From NCBI RefSeq assembly GCF_049243985.1, contig NC_135369.1:23358765-23422764 (forward strand): a DNA stretch of 64,000 nt, given 5' to 3'. Below, piece after piece: positions 37,901-46,739 of this stretch. The notes under the pieces are model-generated. The model saw only the letters and a list, made by a program, of their open reading frames with translations, was not told the origin of the DNA and did no database searches. How positions within the stretch are numbered: position 1 is the first letter of the stretch; every line of letters starts with the position of its first letter. Both the position numbers and the translations under genes were made by a program. This DNA is from Paroedura picta (lineage: Eukaryota; Chordata; Lepidosauria; Squamata; Gekkonidae).

Positions 37901-40266
37901 CTCTGGAGAAGAACTGGGTTTGATCCTCCATTCCACCTCCACAGGCAGCCAGCTGGGTGACCTTGGTCACTCACAGTTCTCTCAGAGCTCTCTCAACCTC
38001 ACCTACCTCACAGAGCGACTGTTGTGGAGAGAGGAAGGGAAGGTGATCGTAAGCTGCCTTAAGACTCCTGTAGGTTGGGAAGAGCAGGGAACAAAAACCC
38101 AACTCTTCTCTTCTTCTCTAGATGGATTACGACATCTCTGCCAGATGAGACCTAAGGACAGCGAATGCTTTCTTGGAAGGGGCAGGATCTGAATTTGGGA
38201 CTGACTTAATCACCAGTTCTCAATAGCAAACACACAACTCGTGATATGGATCAACTAATATGGGCCCACAGTGACCCCTGCCTTTCTGCTTTCTGCTCTG
38301 GAAGTTACAGGCCTATAACTCTATTGTTGGTGTTTACTGGCAAGGGAAAGGCATTTTGTGCGTGTTCTGTATTGTGAGATAACAAAACTAGTTACCCTCC
38401 ACATTTTGGCCTTCCTCCAAGAAGACAAGGTTCTGTCCCTTTCTATTTTATCCTCACAACAATCCTAAGTAGTAGGCTAGGCTGAGAAGCAGTGGCAAGC
38501 CAAAAGGTCAAGGAGAATACCTTAAGGCAGAATAGGGCTTTGAACCCTTGTCTCTCTTTGGCCCTGTAATCTAATTCTCACTACATCACACAGGCTCTCC
38601 TAGAACACAAGAAGTCATCTGCATGGGAGTGAAGCTGTGGATAGCGATGAGAGGATGCCATGGGGTGCTTACTTCCAGAAATATTATTCTATTGCTAGTT
38701 GGCATTGAAAAGGGGTCCCTGGGGGGGGAACCACGGCTTACAAGCCCAGGAGGTCAGAAGCAGCCATGTAACGAGCTGTATTCCAGAGGGGGAACTTCTG
38801 CTGCAGTCAGAACAACAAGGAAGTCCCATGACACTTCAAAGCAGGGGCCATCGACCTTTGGTTTCATAACAGCAGCTTCTGAGCAACAAAACAGCCTACT
38901 TCTCCGGCAACAGGATTACTAATTTTTTTCCCTCTACTAGAAACAGAACATGGACTACAAAGAGTACCAGAAATGGAGACGTCCCCTGAGCAGCACACAA
39001 AAAACTATGATATAAAAACATAAATAAATAAGTAAATAAAAATAAATAAATTGAAAAGCAGCTCTTTTAGACAGTTTTTTCTGAGTCTTCTCAGACAAAC
39101 TACTTCATAGCAGCCAGCAAAAGCTGCAGGTACCTCATGAGCTACCTGCTGGCAATCTCAGTCTTAAATTTATGATGGCCTCACAGTAGCTCTCCAGATG
39201 TCCAAGGACTACAATTAGTTATGTGAAGAAAAGGCGGAGGACCTCCTCCTCAGAGCCTCACCTAGCAAAGGGGAGACCAGCCACAAAGAAAAGACCTCCA
39301 GGGCACATTCTGGCAGCCTCAGGGCGTCCCGGACAAGACGATGTAACTCAAGGGCAGTGGCCGAAGGCAGGTTGTCCACTGTCAGCCGCACCTCTGTGTC
39401 ATTGATCAGGTACACCACGACATCCAGAGCTGGGAAAGAAAGAACACAGGCAGACAGCTGACCTCCCATTTCTTCTTCCACTCTGTCACTGAGCAGAGAT
39501 GAAACAAATCCTCAGGCTCCCTCCGTTCTGACCCCTCCCATGCTATGCAACACACTGATGAGCCCTGGATTCCTTCTCCGTTGCAGAGCAGAGTAACTAG
39601 ATGCCCCAGCCTGAATGGTCCAGGCTAGCTCGATCTCATTCGATCTCAGAAGCTAAGCAGGGCTGGCCCTGGTTAGTTCTCGGAGGGAGACCACTGAGGA
39701 AGTCCAAGGCAAGCAATTAATTTTCAATGTAACTCCCACCCATCTGGGAAATCCTTCCAGGGCCGTCAAGAAACCCAGGTTTACATGAACCCCTGCCTGA
39801 GAAAGCCTGCTCTAGAGGTCCCCAAAATTCAGGGGTGACGTTGCCACTTTCCACCACGACTCAGAGAACAACAACAAAAAGAGTGTGAAATCCTGGATTC
39901 TTTGAAAGCCTTGGTACTGATAACTAAAGGTTTCTTTCAACACAGAATAGGAGCCAACTTGTAAATTGCTCCTGACCCCGCGAATGTATTTACGGTTTTG
40001 CATTCTTTCAAGCATTCTACTTGGAAATCCATCTGTCTTTTTAGTGCAGGGGCAGTCAAACTGCAGCCCTCCAGATGCCCATGGACTACAATTCCCATGA
40101 GCCCCTGCCAGCATTTGCATTTGCAGTTTGACTACCCCTGCTTTAGTGCCTTCGGTGCTTGCCTCATCCAGTCTGTTCACTTACTTCGGGGTCCCGTGGA
40201 TGAGATGCTGCTTCGCTGGGAACGCTCCTCCAAACTCGGGGGTAGAGGGAGCCTGTCCCCCTCCAT
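22871..40266 (-). CDS. FRMD8: FRMD8, FERM domain-containing protein 8 (complete, 10 coding exons)
   Basis: Coding exons on the minus strand are 40266-40185, 39429-39262, 35577-35476, 34762-34704, 31558-31392, 26659-26441, 25265-25142, 24214-24071, 23641-23434 and 22989-22871. All introns I placed are GT-AG. The lengths sum to 1392 nt, giving 463 residues plus stop; the human protein as I recall it is 464. The translation follows human FRMD8 along its length, including the F1 lobe ([15 protein letters not shown]), [50 protein letters not shown] and the C-terminal LEQG. Known role: FRMD8 (iTAP) binds the cytoplasmic tails of iRhom1/2 and stabilises the iRhom-ADAM17 sheddase complex at the cell surface; an LRP6/Wnt link is also reported. 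The ATG has a good context (ccacagATGG). It may lie at, or just after, the acceptor of coding exon 1, so a non-coding 5' exon is likely near 41.7 kb. Confidence 0.96.
23434..23641 (-). CDS. FRMD8: FRMD8 coding exon 9
   Basis: Encodes residues 356-424 plus one base. [15 protein letters not shown] is followed by a variable Pro/Ala-rich linker and then the conserved [15 protein letters not shown]. The acceptor is tctttccag and the donor G|GTAAGC. Confidence 0.95.
24071..24214 (-). CDS. FRMD8: FRMD8 coding exon 8 (FERM F3 lobe)
   Basis: Exactly 48 codons, phase 0 at both ends, encoding residues 308-355. It contains [29 protein letters not shown] and [11 protein letters not shown], which are nearly identical to human. 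The acceptor is cggacag and the donor CAG|GTGTGT. Confidence 0.96.
25142..25265 (-). CDS. FRMD8: FRMD8 coding exon 7 (FERM F3 lobe)
   Basis: Encodes residues 266-307: [20 protein letters not shown], then [18 protein letters not shown]. The acceptor is accccag|C and the donor AAG|GTACCT. The ORFs open across this exon are in the wrong frame; the true frame is fixed by the flanking exon phases. Confidence 0.94.
25457..26172 (+). mobile_element. CAGGCTTTCTCAGACAGGG-type DNA transposon with a nested insertion
   Basis: Left end AGGCTTTCTCAGACAGGGTT, right end GTTGAGAAAGGCTGGCC. The middle, about 25530 to 25919, is unlike other copies and ends CTTGGCCCCTAGTATAATAT, so a second element has inserted. 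The whole lies in the FRMD8 intron between coding exons 6 and 7. Confidence 0.65.
26441..26659 (-). CDS. FRMD8: FRMD8 coding exon 6 (FERM F2 lobe)
   Basis: Encodes residues 193-265 plus two bases: [32 protein letters not shown] and [16 protein letters not shown]. The acceptor is ctcttttcag and the donor GG|GTAGGT. Confidence 0.95.
26790..27180 (+). mobile_element. L2-type LINE 3' end
   Basis: GAATGTTCAGCCTGGAGAAG, AGAGGGGACATGACTGC, GTGGAATCAACTGCCTAGGG, GCAGTCTTCACACA and GGACCTGGACTAACGGGCC are the standard order of L2 3' ends. Non-coding. Confidence 0.75.
27185..27390 (+). mobile_element. tRNA-derived SINE, Sauria-like, diverged
   Basis: AGTGGATGGTGTTGGACTAG, GGAGATCCTG, CGCTGCATGACTTGGGG, then AAAGAGAACAGCGTAGGCCA and AAGGTATAAATAAGC. 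Confidence 0.5.
27505..27722 (-). mobile_element. tRNA-derived SINE (Ala/Cys-like head)
   Basis: On the minus strand the head reads as a tRNA: box A GTGGCTCAGTGGCAGAGC and box B AAGTTCAATCC, then a non-tRNA body (AGACTGGCAGCAGCTC region on the plus strand) ending in ATGTGGGCC-like sequence near 27505. The stems are degraded, so it is a SINE and not a tRNA gene. Confidence 0.75.
27861..28211 (-). repeat. Tandem array: three identical 117-bp units of 5S rRNA-derived SINE
   Basis: Units start at 27861, 27978 and 28095 and look identical throughout. On the minus strand each has the 5S-type internal promoter order: AAGCTAAGCAAGGTTGG (A box), CTGGTCAGCACTGGG (intermediate) and GATGGGAGACCACCAAGGA (C box). 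117 is a multiple of 3, so a frame stays open through all units (39-residue repeat). It lies in the FRMD8 intron between coding exons 5 and 6, in the same orientation as the gene. Confidence 0.88.
28330..28350 (-). repeat. End of an AGGGTTGCC family repeat
   Basis: CCCAGGGTTGGCAACCCTTC together with CCAGGCTCCACCCCACATCT just before it: the mirrored start of the family. Confidence 0.5.
28760..29175 (-). mobile_element. CR1-type LINE 3' end, antisense
   Basis: ATAGAATCATAGAGTTGGAA, GGGACCTCATGGGTCATCTA, CCACCACCTCCCGAGGAAGC and GATGGTTATCAGATCCCCTC are the reverse of the 3' end at 6890-7294. Less decayed than most copies here. Confidence 0.88.
29195..29225. repeat. (TG)n then G-run
   Basis: TG dinucleotide run followed by seven or more G. 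Confidence 0.85.
30851..30874. repeat. (GA)n microsatellite
   Basis: Short GA run in a FRMD8 intron. Confidence 0.9.
31392..31558 (-). CDS. FRMD8: FRMD8 coding exon 5
   Basis: Encodes residues 138-192 plus two bases: [36 protein letters not shown] and [13 protein letters not shown]. The acceptor is cttcccaag and the donor AA|GTAAGT. Confidence 0.95.
31837..31901. repeat. (AAT)n microsatellite
   Basis: About 22 triplets. It marks the 3' tail of the antisense SINE beside it. Confidence 0.95.
31902..32168 (-). mobile_element. Sauria-type tRNA-derived SINE
   Basis: Reverse copy: TTCCCTACCTGAAGGAGGCT, CTCCCCACAACAGACACCCT, CAAGGTCACCCAGCTGG and CACTACACCAAACTGGC. The adjoining (AAT)n run is at its 3' end. 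Confidence 0.88.
32697..33165 (-). mobile_element. L2-like LINE 3' part with RT C-terminal remnant
   Basis: The minus frame 33154-32810 gives [40 protein letters not shown]: the typical ending of L2-type ORF2. Followed by TATACCGCCCTCCCCGAAGG and GGTGGTTTACACAGAACTG. Confidence 0.7.
33271..33401. mobile_element. hAT-like MITE (GGGGTGGCCAAACTGTGG subfamily)
   Basis: Ends GGGGTGGCCAAACTGTGGCT and AGCCACAGTTTGGCCACCCC, with a near-palindromic body centred near 33337. Confidence 0.85.
34704..34762 (-). CDS. FRMD8: FRMD8 coding exon 4
   Basis: Short 59-nt exon encoding residues 118-137, ending [13 protein letters not shown]. Human has [13 protein letters not shown] at the same place. The acceptor is ttgacag and the donor CAG|GTAAGT. 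Confidence 0.95.
35291..35436. mobile_element. hAT-like MITE next to FRMD8 exon 3 donor
   Basis: 146-bp fold-back, CAGGGGTAATCAAACTGCGG to GCAGTTTGACTACCCCTG. Perfect 8-bp duplication TTCCAGAG at 35283-35290 and 35437-35444. The nearer duplication ends 31 bp from the exon 3 splice donor (35475). Confidence 0.95.
35476..35577 (-). CDS. FRMD8: FRMD8 coding exon 3
   Basis: Encodes residues 84-117 plus one base ([17 protein letters not shown], then [17 protein letters not shown]). The acceptor is tttttgcag and the donor G|GTATGG. A hAT-like MITE inserted only 31 bp into the following intron. Confidence 0.95.
35665..35980 (+). mobile_element. L2-like LINE 3' end with ORF2 C-terminus
   Basis: The plus frame gives [20 protein letters not shown] then [14 protein letters not shown] and a stop, as in L2-type ORF2 ends. 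A non-coding tail follows. Confidence 0.75.
35990..36420 (-). mobile_element. LINE RT fragment, antisense
   Basis: The minus frame near 36160-35960 carries [20 protein letters not shown], like the V(I/T)SRLDYCNALY motif of L2-type reverse transcriptases. The flanks are decayed. Confidence 0.6.
36645..36800 (+). repeat. AGGGTTGCC family fragment
   Basis: GAGTTTCCAACTCCAGCTTGG, AAATTCCTGGAGATTTGGCG and AGGGACCTCACC: a diverged middle part of the family. Confidence 0.45.
36903..37178 (+). mobile_element. tRNA-derived SINE (Leu/Ser-like, GTGCAAGCACTGGGTCATGT family)
   Basis: AAAGGTAAAAGTATCCCTTG, CACTGGGTCATGTCTGACTC, TCTAGCGTTTTCATGGCAGA and CAGCAAGCTGGGTACTCATT. The tRNA-like head is antisense at the 3' end (box B region GATCGAACTCCCAACCTC). 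Same family as 44073-44348 and 61083-61372. Confidence 0.85.
37862..38118 (+). mobile_element. Sauria-type tRNA-derived SINE
   Basis: CAGCTTGGTGTAGTGGTTAA, AGGCAGCCAGCTGGGTGACC, CTCACAGAGCGACTGTTGTG, CCCAACTCTTCTCTTCTTC tail. Confidence 0.88.
39262..39429 (-). CDS. FRMD8: FRMD8 coding exon 2 (FERM F1 lobe)
   Basis: Encodes residues 28-83 plus one base. It carries [15 protein letters not shown], then [17 protein letters not shown], then SLWLVSPLL. The acceptor is tttcccag and the donor G|GTGAGG. The frame joins exactly to both neighbours. Confidence 0.95.
39602..39720 (+). mobile_element. 5S rRNA-derived SINE
   Basis: Strong match to 5S rRNA: CGATCTCATTCGATCTCAGA, AGCTAAGCAGGGCTGGCCC, CTGGTTAGTTCTCGG, GGGAGACCACTGAGG. 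Better preserved than the copies at 16415 and 40506. Confidence 0.85.
39735..39812 (-). repeat. Fragment of CAGGCTTTCTCAACCAGGG transposon family
   Basis: TCCCACCCATCTGGGAAATC, CCTTCCAGGGCCGTCAAGAA, then GCCTGAGAAAGCCTG at the end. Confidence 0.7.
40047..40140. mobile_element. hAT-like MITE near FRMD8 exon 1 donor
   Basis: CAGGGGCAGTCAAACTGCAG to GTTTGACTACCCCTG, shortened second arm. Flanks TTTTAGTG (40039-40046) and CTTTAGTG (40141-40148), 7 of 8. About 44 bp from the coding exon 1 donor. Confidence 0.87.
40185..40266 (-). CDS. FRMD8: FRMD8 coding exon 1 (start codon)
   Basis: Encodes residues 1-27 plus one base: a Ser-rich leader ([13 protein letters not shown]) ahead of the FERM F1 lobe. 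It matches the human leader RSHRSSVSSVGAR. The donor is A|GTAAGTG. The ATG is the first base after a possible AG acceptor. Confidence 0.9.
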
Positions 40267-40505
40267 CTGTGGAGACCAAGGCATCAAAGATGGCATTATT
40301 GAGCTGGCACCAGAGTTCGGATCTCCCATTTGCAACAGTGTGGGGGTCCCACAGAAAATTCTATTTCATCTTACACTTAGTTACATACCACTGATTAATT
40401 TCATGCTTCAACAGCAACAAATACTTGAACTAAAAATTTGACCAGAAAAAAAACAAAAACCAAGTGCATTTTAAATGTTATCTTTATTTCTACTGGAATA
40501 ATACT

Positions 40506-40690
40506 TGTAATAGGCCAGGCTATTGGATAGCTGAGGTTAAGCTGATCTTGACCATTCTCAGAAACCAAGCAGGATTGGCTCTTATTTGAATGGGAGACCT
40601 TCAAGGAACATGAGAGTCATGACGCGGAGGGCAGATACTGGCAACCCACCTCTGAATGCCTCTTGCCTTGAAAACCCTACAGTGTTGCCA
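40506..40690 (+). mobile_element. 5S rRNA-derived SINE, diverged
   Basis: TCAGAAACCAAGCAGGATTG, GGCTCTTATTTGAATGGGAG, ACCTTCAAGGA, then the SINE body GGCAACCCACCTCTGAATGC and TTGCCTTGAAAACCCTAC. Confidence 0.7.
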
Positions 40691-41710
40691 TAAAACATTC
40701 CACCACCAATACTTGCAAAAGTTCAGATACAATACAGCATGTACTTCCCTTTCATTGTTGAAAAGTAAAAAGATCTCAAAGGTACAGGGAACGGCTGAAA
40801 TACTAATTTTAGCACATCCAAACAACTCTACAGGATAGACCACATAAGCAATTGTCTTCTATTCATATTTTAACAGACTTCAACTGACATTCACAGAGGC
40901 CACCTGGATGCCTCCTTTTCACTCTCACTGGTTTGCCCTTTCTCAGGTCCGCGATCACAAACACCCTTCCTGCCACGTGGCAGAGGAAATACAAACACGA
41001 GTTTTGGCTATCACCTGCAGTCAAGTGAATTCATAACTTGATTGCTAAAGTAGTATTACAGGTATTTGCCATCCCCCCTACACGTCTACAAATCAATAAA
41101 GCGTCTATGTTCTCCTAGGGAACAACACTAATTGCAAGCTTAAACCTGCCAAACTTGCCTCGTATTTTATTGGCAAAATAATCATTTCACCGTTACTTGA
41201 ATTCGGAAAGCTACAATTTTTAAGGCCGCCTGTCTCTCTCTCTCTTTCTCTCTCTCCTTCGCCATCCTCACAGGGTTGTTGGGAGGATAAAACGGAGAAC
41301 GAGAGCGCAACACAGCCGGCCCTGAGCTCTTCACGCGGGATTTGAAAAGCACCAAATCAATCAATATCCCGCGAAAACAGACACAAAAGCCCATGAGGTT
41401 AAGAACTCCAAGCCGGCCAAAGACGCAGGAAGACACACTTGCACGGGATTCAAAGCACATGGAAACAGGATGAGTTGCAAGCGGTGCCCGAGAGGCCGCT
41501 AATGCCGACATCGGGTAAACCTGGATGCATGATTTGGGCAAGAAGCTGGTCTTTACCTCCCAAAGCCGCCGCCCCCCCCCCGGTTGTTCCGTTTGCTCGT
41601 CCCGTTAGGAAGTAGCCCGGAGTGGGGCGAGGTCCATAAGCAGACCAGCCCGGGGGGGGGGCACGAAAGGCTCTGGCAGCAGCCGGGCGAGGGTCGCGCT
41701 GCTTTCCTAC

Positions 41711-41910
41711 CTGCCCGCCTCCCTTCCTTCCTCCTTTCCTCCAGGAAACGCCTTTTCGAACTCCAGCCGCGGCCCTGGCCAAGTTCTGCCTGACGTCACG
41801 CGGGCTCTCCCCCGACTGAGCTCGCCTATTGGCTCGCCACGTTCTCCTTCGAATCCCGGAATTCCGTGGGCGGGGTGAAAAGAAAGGGAAGATGTTCGCG
41901 CGCCAATTAT
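41711..41910 (-). promoter_or_regulatory. FRMD8: CpG-rich FRMD8 promoter and likely non-coding exon 1
   Basis: GC- and CpG-rich unique DNA. It holds a perfect CRE palindrome TGACGTCA (41791-41798), a CCAAT box on the minus strand (41832-41828), a GC box around 41866-41876 and another CCAAT near 41904. A good splice donor (GGGCAG|GTAGGA, exon edge 41711) would end a short 5' exon that joins the ATG exon at 40266. The start site is inferred. The same region could also fire towards SLC25A45. Confidence 0.6.
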
Positions 41911-42019
41911 AGGAGCGACGCGGCAGTCGGTTTTGCTCATGGCGCCGCGTATGAGGGGGGGAATAATAGGGCACGCGCCAGGGGAACGGCCGGCCACTTG
42001 ATCGCTCGGGCGTCTTAGA

Positions 42020-42165
42020 AGAAGCCAAAGTTGGTTCTTATAGGGCGCTTTTCCCTACCCGAAGGAGTCTCAAAGCGGCTTACAATCGCCTTCCCTTCCT
42101 CTCCCCACAACAGACACCCTGTGAGGTGGGTGAGGCTTGGAGAGCTCTGATATTGCTGCGGTCCG
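42020..42165 (-). mobile_element. Sauria-type SINE, partial
   Basis: TTGGTTCTTATAGGGCGCTT, TTCCCTACCCGAAGGAGTCT and CTCCCCACAACAGACACCCT. It lies at the edge of the CpG-rich promoter. Confidence 0.8.
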
Positions 42166-42879
42166 AAGGATTGCTCGTGGCAGGCAGTCTAGGGATGAGT
42201 GCAAAAGGCCGCACGGATTCGAATGGCAAGAACACTCGTAAAAACAAACAGAGCCGTCTGCGCGTGTAGCAGGACTTTCGCCTGACTCGTGGCCACCTGT
42301 TCAGTTGCCTTGAGTCACTGCCTCGTTCTCAGACGCATATTTTCCCTCCTCGCAGTGCAATTAGGACTTTCACTAGTCTTTATTTATTTTTTCAATAAAA
42401 TTTTAATGCTGCCTCTCCACGAAGCGGCCTGAGGCGGCTTTATTACAAAATATAAAAGTAATAAAAGCAAAACATGAAAAGATACGAGTTAACATCCAGC
42501 ACTGGAAACCCCTCCCATCATGAAAACATAGCTGTGACTATTGGGGGGGACGACAACAATCAGACTGGGGGGGGGGGTAAAATAGCCGTTTCCAGGGTTA
42601 AAAACGGTCAGTCCCCCTTAATTAAAATCCTGGGTAGACAAAAATTTTTGAGCCTGATGCCTAAAAGAGCAACAGGGGCACTAGGGGAGCCTCAGAGAGA
42701 AAGGAATCTCCCAGGCAAGGTGTCCTTACTGAAAAAGCCCTGTCTTAGGGGCACAGAGAGCGGGGCTTGAGGGGCAGATCTCAGCTGGCAGGCTGGATAC
42801 TATGGGAAGAGGGAATCCTTTGAAAGAGAACAGCCCAATAATTGGTTGAAGATGGTTGCTGGGCTGCAGTTTGTATAAC

Positions 42880-43040
42880 CAGTGTTGCCAAACTCCAGCT
42901 GGAGCCTGTAGCTCTCCTGTTATGACTGATCTCCAGACCAGGGGGGGGGGGTGGACTATGGCATTGTATCCAACTGAGAGCCCTGCCCTCCCCATGCACC
43001 TTCCCCAATCACCAGGTATCTCCTAACCTAGAGCTGGCAG
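42880..43040 (-). repeat. AGGGTTGCC family repeat, partial
   Basis: AGTGTTGCCAAACTCCAGCT, then GACTGATCTCCAGACCAGGG and TGGACTATGGCATTGTATCC. Confidence 0.55.
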
Positions 43041-43696
43041 TGTTCTATAAATATAATCTATGCTGGTAGGCCACAGTCTTTACCCCTGTTTCATCTCCCC
43101 ACTCCTATCTGTGTTACCTGCTTTGCCTTATGAAACATCTGAACCAAGATTGCTAAAGCTATGCAAAGTTAAGATTGACACTGCTAAGCCTTGTGCTTTT
43201 AGAGAGAGAGAGTTTTCTTATTTTCTCCCTACTTGGAACTGCTACTGGAACTATATTGCTTTTAAAAGCTCTTTACCTTCCTGAATAAAATTCAAATTTT
43301 ACCTAAGGTGTGTTGCTGTGAGTTACTGGGCCAAGCCCAGGGTAAACTTGGCTTCCTTACATCAGGGTGGTTTGTTCTAGGATCTTAGGTCAAAGACTGG
43401 GGAACAAATCTCTGATCAAGGTGGGTCAGGCCTGACAAGGTAGGGGAGTCTCCAGCTTGTTCATGCAAACTTTCTGTGTTTGATGCTGAGCTGGCACGCT
43501 GACACTGTGGGTGTCAAAAAGTGTTTTCTAATCTTATGCCCTCCACTGAGGGTTCTGGTGTGGCAGTGGTTCTGGCTGAACAGTCATTTAACAGTATAAC
43601 CACCTTGAAGAATTAAATTCAGAATGGCCTTCATGGGCTGGAGAACTGGAAACTTACCAACTGAAGTTCAACAGAGAGAACTGCAAAGTTCTAGGC

Positions 43697-44023
43697 CAGC
43701 CTTTCCCAACTTTTTTTACCATTGAAAACTCCCTGAAACATTCTTCAGGTTTCAAGAAACGCCAGAAGTGGTGCTATGGTAGAGAATAAGGTTGGGAAGC
43801 ATACCTGTGTCCATGCCTACCTGGACCCCTCCCCTTCCCACAACTCCAGGCCCTTCATTGGCATTTTTGGGAAGGGGGGGCAGGTTGACATGACCATATA
43901 TGCTCATATCATTTGGTAAATGTTTAACAAATTTTAAAAATATATTAAAATTAATTTCCACCCATTTCCAGAGCTGACAAGAAACCCCTGGCATTTCAGA
44001 AAACCCTGGTTGAGAAAGCCTGT
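43697..44023 (-). mobile_element. CAGGCTTTCTCAACCAGGG transposon family, near-complete antisense copy
   Basis: Left CAGCCTTTCCCAACTTTTTT, right AACCCTGGTTGAGAAAGCCTG-type end, middle GCAGGTTGACATGACCATAT. The inverted ends define this about 330-bp family. Confidence 0.75.
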
Positions 44024-44072
44024 TCTAGGCAAAAGGAATCAAGCACAGGCACGCGATGGGGGATACCCGGCT

Positions 44073-44348
44073 TGGTGGTAAAAGGTAAAGGCAAGCACTG
44101 AGTCATGTCTGACCCTTGGGATGACGCCCTCTAGCGTTTTCATGGCAGACTCAATACAGGGTGGTTTGCCAGTCCCTTCCCCACTCATTACCATTTTACC
44201 CCCCAGCAAGCTGGGTACTCATTTTACCGACCTCGGAAGGATGGAGGGCTGAGTCAACCTTGAGCCGGCTGCTGGGATTGAACTCCCAGCCTCATGGGCA
44301 GAGCTTCAGACAGCATTTCTGCCGCTTACCACTCTGCACCACAAGAGG
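44073..44348 (+). mobile_element. tRNA-derived SINE (GCAAGCACTGAGTCATGTCT family)
   Basis: TGGTAAAAGGTAAAGGCAAG, GCACTGAGTCATGTCTGACC, CTCTAGCGTTTTCATGGCAG, CAGCAAGCTGGGTACTCATT and CACAAGAGGCTCT at the end. Confidence 0.88.
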
Positions 44349-44510
44349 CTCTGGTTTGGTGGTAGTACGTGTGAAAAAGATCTCTGTTGCAGTCGATTGT
44401 GTGCTGAATGTGGACCAGCTGTATGATGAAGCTGTCAAATGCAGGGTGGGGTTAATAAAGTTCTAGGCTGCATAAATAGAAGCATAGAAATCAGAAGAAA
44501 CACTGTAGTG

Positions 44511-44642
44511 CAGGGGTAGTCAAACTGCGGCCCTCCAGATGTCCATGGACTACGATTCCCATGAGCCCCTGCCAGCGTTCGCTGTATTGTAGCGAATTGT
44601 AGTCCATGGACATCTGGGGGGGCTGCAGTTTGACTACCCCTG
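44511..44642. mobile_element. hAT-like MITE, complete
   Basis: CAGGGGTAGTCAAACTGCGG to GCAGTTTGACTACCCCTG. Flanks CTGTAGTG (44503-44510) and GTGTAGTG (44643-44650), 7 of 8. Confidence 0.92.
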
Positions 44643-44644
44643 GT

Positions 44645-44825
44645 GTAGTGGGTCGAGATCCAGATTTGAATCCTCACTCTGCCACGGAAACTTGCAGGGT
44701 GACCTTGAGCCAGGCATATACTCTGCCTAGCCCACCTCACAGGGGTGTTGTGCTAACAGAATGGAGGAGGGCAGAATGTTGTAAGCAACTCTGGATCCCC
44801 AATGAGGAGAAAAGGGATTCTCAAT
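44645..44825 (+). mobile_element. Sauria-like SINE, diverged or partial
   Basis: GTGTAGTGGGTCGAGATCCA head, CGGAAACTTGCAGGGTGACC, CTCACAGGGGTGTTGTGC. Confidence 0.6.
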
Positions 44826-45099
44826 GAAAACTCCCCAGGGGCTCCCCATCCTTTCCACTATCTCTTGCTTTAGTGGCCATAAGCTGTTCCCAATGTTGCT
44901 GTGAAAGCAAGGAACTGGATGTTTCCATTGACATGGGGCTGGCATTTTCCCTTACTCCTTTCTCTCCCCTTTCCTCTCAGTCTTCCTTGTGTGTGGCAAA
45001 GAGGCTTGGCCAGCTGATTTAACTTCAGGGCTTCTCAAAGGGCCCCTCTGCCGTCAAAAATTGAAAAAGGCTAGTATAAATGATGTGAATAAATAAATA

Positions 45100-45450
45100 A
45101 GAGTTCTGCTGTATTCTGCCAAATTGGCTCTCATCTGGAATGCCCTGCTCCATTCTTCTGGGTGACACAATTTCAGAAAGGCGGAGCAGACAAATTAGAA
45201 CAGGTTCAGAGAAGGGTGGTGAGCATGCCCAGAGTCCAGGAGGGTCAATTCCAATTGAATGTCTAGAAAAGCTTCCTAGTCAGAGAGCTGTTTGAATGGT
45301 ACCAGTTACCCTGGGGCAGTCCCCACTGAAGGTCTTGAAGCTGAGACTGGACAAGAACACTCTAGTTGTGGATTTCCTGCATTGCACAGAGAGTAAAACC
45401 AGACAGCTTATAAAATTCCTTCTAATTCCAGGATTCCCCAACATTCCCTT
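45100..45450 (+). mobile_element. L2-type LINE fragment
   Basis: AATTAGAACAGGTTCAGAGA, AGGGTGGTGAGCATGC, GAAGGTCTTGAAGCTGAGAC and TCTAATTCCAGGATTCCCC: L2 ORF2 end and tail, non-coding. Confidence 0.6.
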
Positions 45451-46171
45451 TTTCACAGCATCCATTTATTTGTTTGTTTGTTTATATTTAGACTTATATA
45501 CTGCCACATCTCAGAGACTCACGGCAGTTTACAATAAAAGAATACAAACAACATGACCCTGAAAACCCCAATACATAATACGTGAAAGACATAAAGACGG
45601 CTCTTCATTGGAGTAATTTCCGATCTCCTCCCCCCTGTCCAGCTGCAGTCCGGAGTTCTTTTGTCCTGATCTTGGAAGTTCTAATCCTAGGGGATCCCCA
45701 GTTGGCTACTCCGGGACTTCCTGCGGGAAGTGGGCTAGATTCTCAAACAGAATCAAACTACAGTTCCCAAGATGCTTTATGAGGAACCCTGATAGGTAAC
45801 CTAGTATAAAACTGATAAAAGTGTTTGCGGCACAGATAAGGCCTGCCATCATAGACAATGCAGTGCAAGAAACTTTGACCCACGGTTATTTCAGCCATGG
45901 CACCAGAGGCGTGAATGAGTCCTGCTGGATTCCTTTTCCTTGCCATAACTGTAACTGATTGTAAGCCTTTGGGGGCAGAGACACTAGGTAGAAATCAGAC
46001 CTCGGTGATCACTCCCTAAGTACACGGCAGCCTCCCATGCAAGTTCCTCTTCCGATGACGGGATTCTCGGATGGACGATTGAGCCAGGCAAGTGTTCTCA
46101 CGTTTTTGACTGCCCCTCTTTCTCTTTACACCTTTGGAAGACAGCACTGTTCATTCTTTGAATGTCCAGCC

Positions 46172-46306
46172 CAGGGGTAGTCAAACTGCGGCCCTCCAGA
46201 TGTCCGTGGACTACAATTCCCAGAAGCCCCTGCCAGCATTTGCTGGCAGGGGCTTCTGGGAATTGTAGTCCATGGACATCTGGAGGGCCGCAGTTTGACT
46301 ACCCTA
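46172..46306. mobile_element. hAT-like MITE, complete
   Basis: 135-bp fold-back with perfect duplication GTCCAGCC at 46164-46171 and 46307-46314. Confidence 0.95.
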
Positions 46307-46739
46307 GTCCAGCCCTACACATCTGAGTCCTCCCCTGGCAGCTGTTTTTAGTCTCCTATAATACAATCTGTGCATAAAACAAACCTGGTGGGCTCCTACT
46401 GCCGCCTTGTGGTGGCTGGCCGGCCATGCTCATTGCTGATGCAGAACACACCCATATTTGTCCAGGCTTCTGTTGCCGAGACCCACGGGGGTGTTCTGGC
46501 TGCCCAAAGCTGCCCGGTAGGGAACAGAGGGGCAAACGTGGAGACTGTGGCATAGCAGAGTTCCAGGATAGGCAGGTTGCATGCATGGAGGTTTCTGCAG
46601 AGGCTAGTGGGACATGGGTGGGGCCATGTTGACGAAGTGCCTCCACTTTTCTAGCCCTGTCTCATCCAGCTCCAGAAGAGCGTGTGGGGAGAACTAGTCC
46701 CTCATTTCCTAGGAGTGCTGGGATCTGACACACTGGGAT

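Noticed and set aside
41450-42028. 192-codon minus-strand frame rich in Arg and Gly
   Set aside because: It lies in the CpG-rich promoter, where stops are rare by composition; no domain or conserved block.
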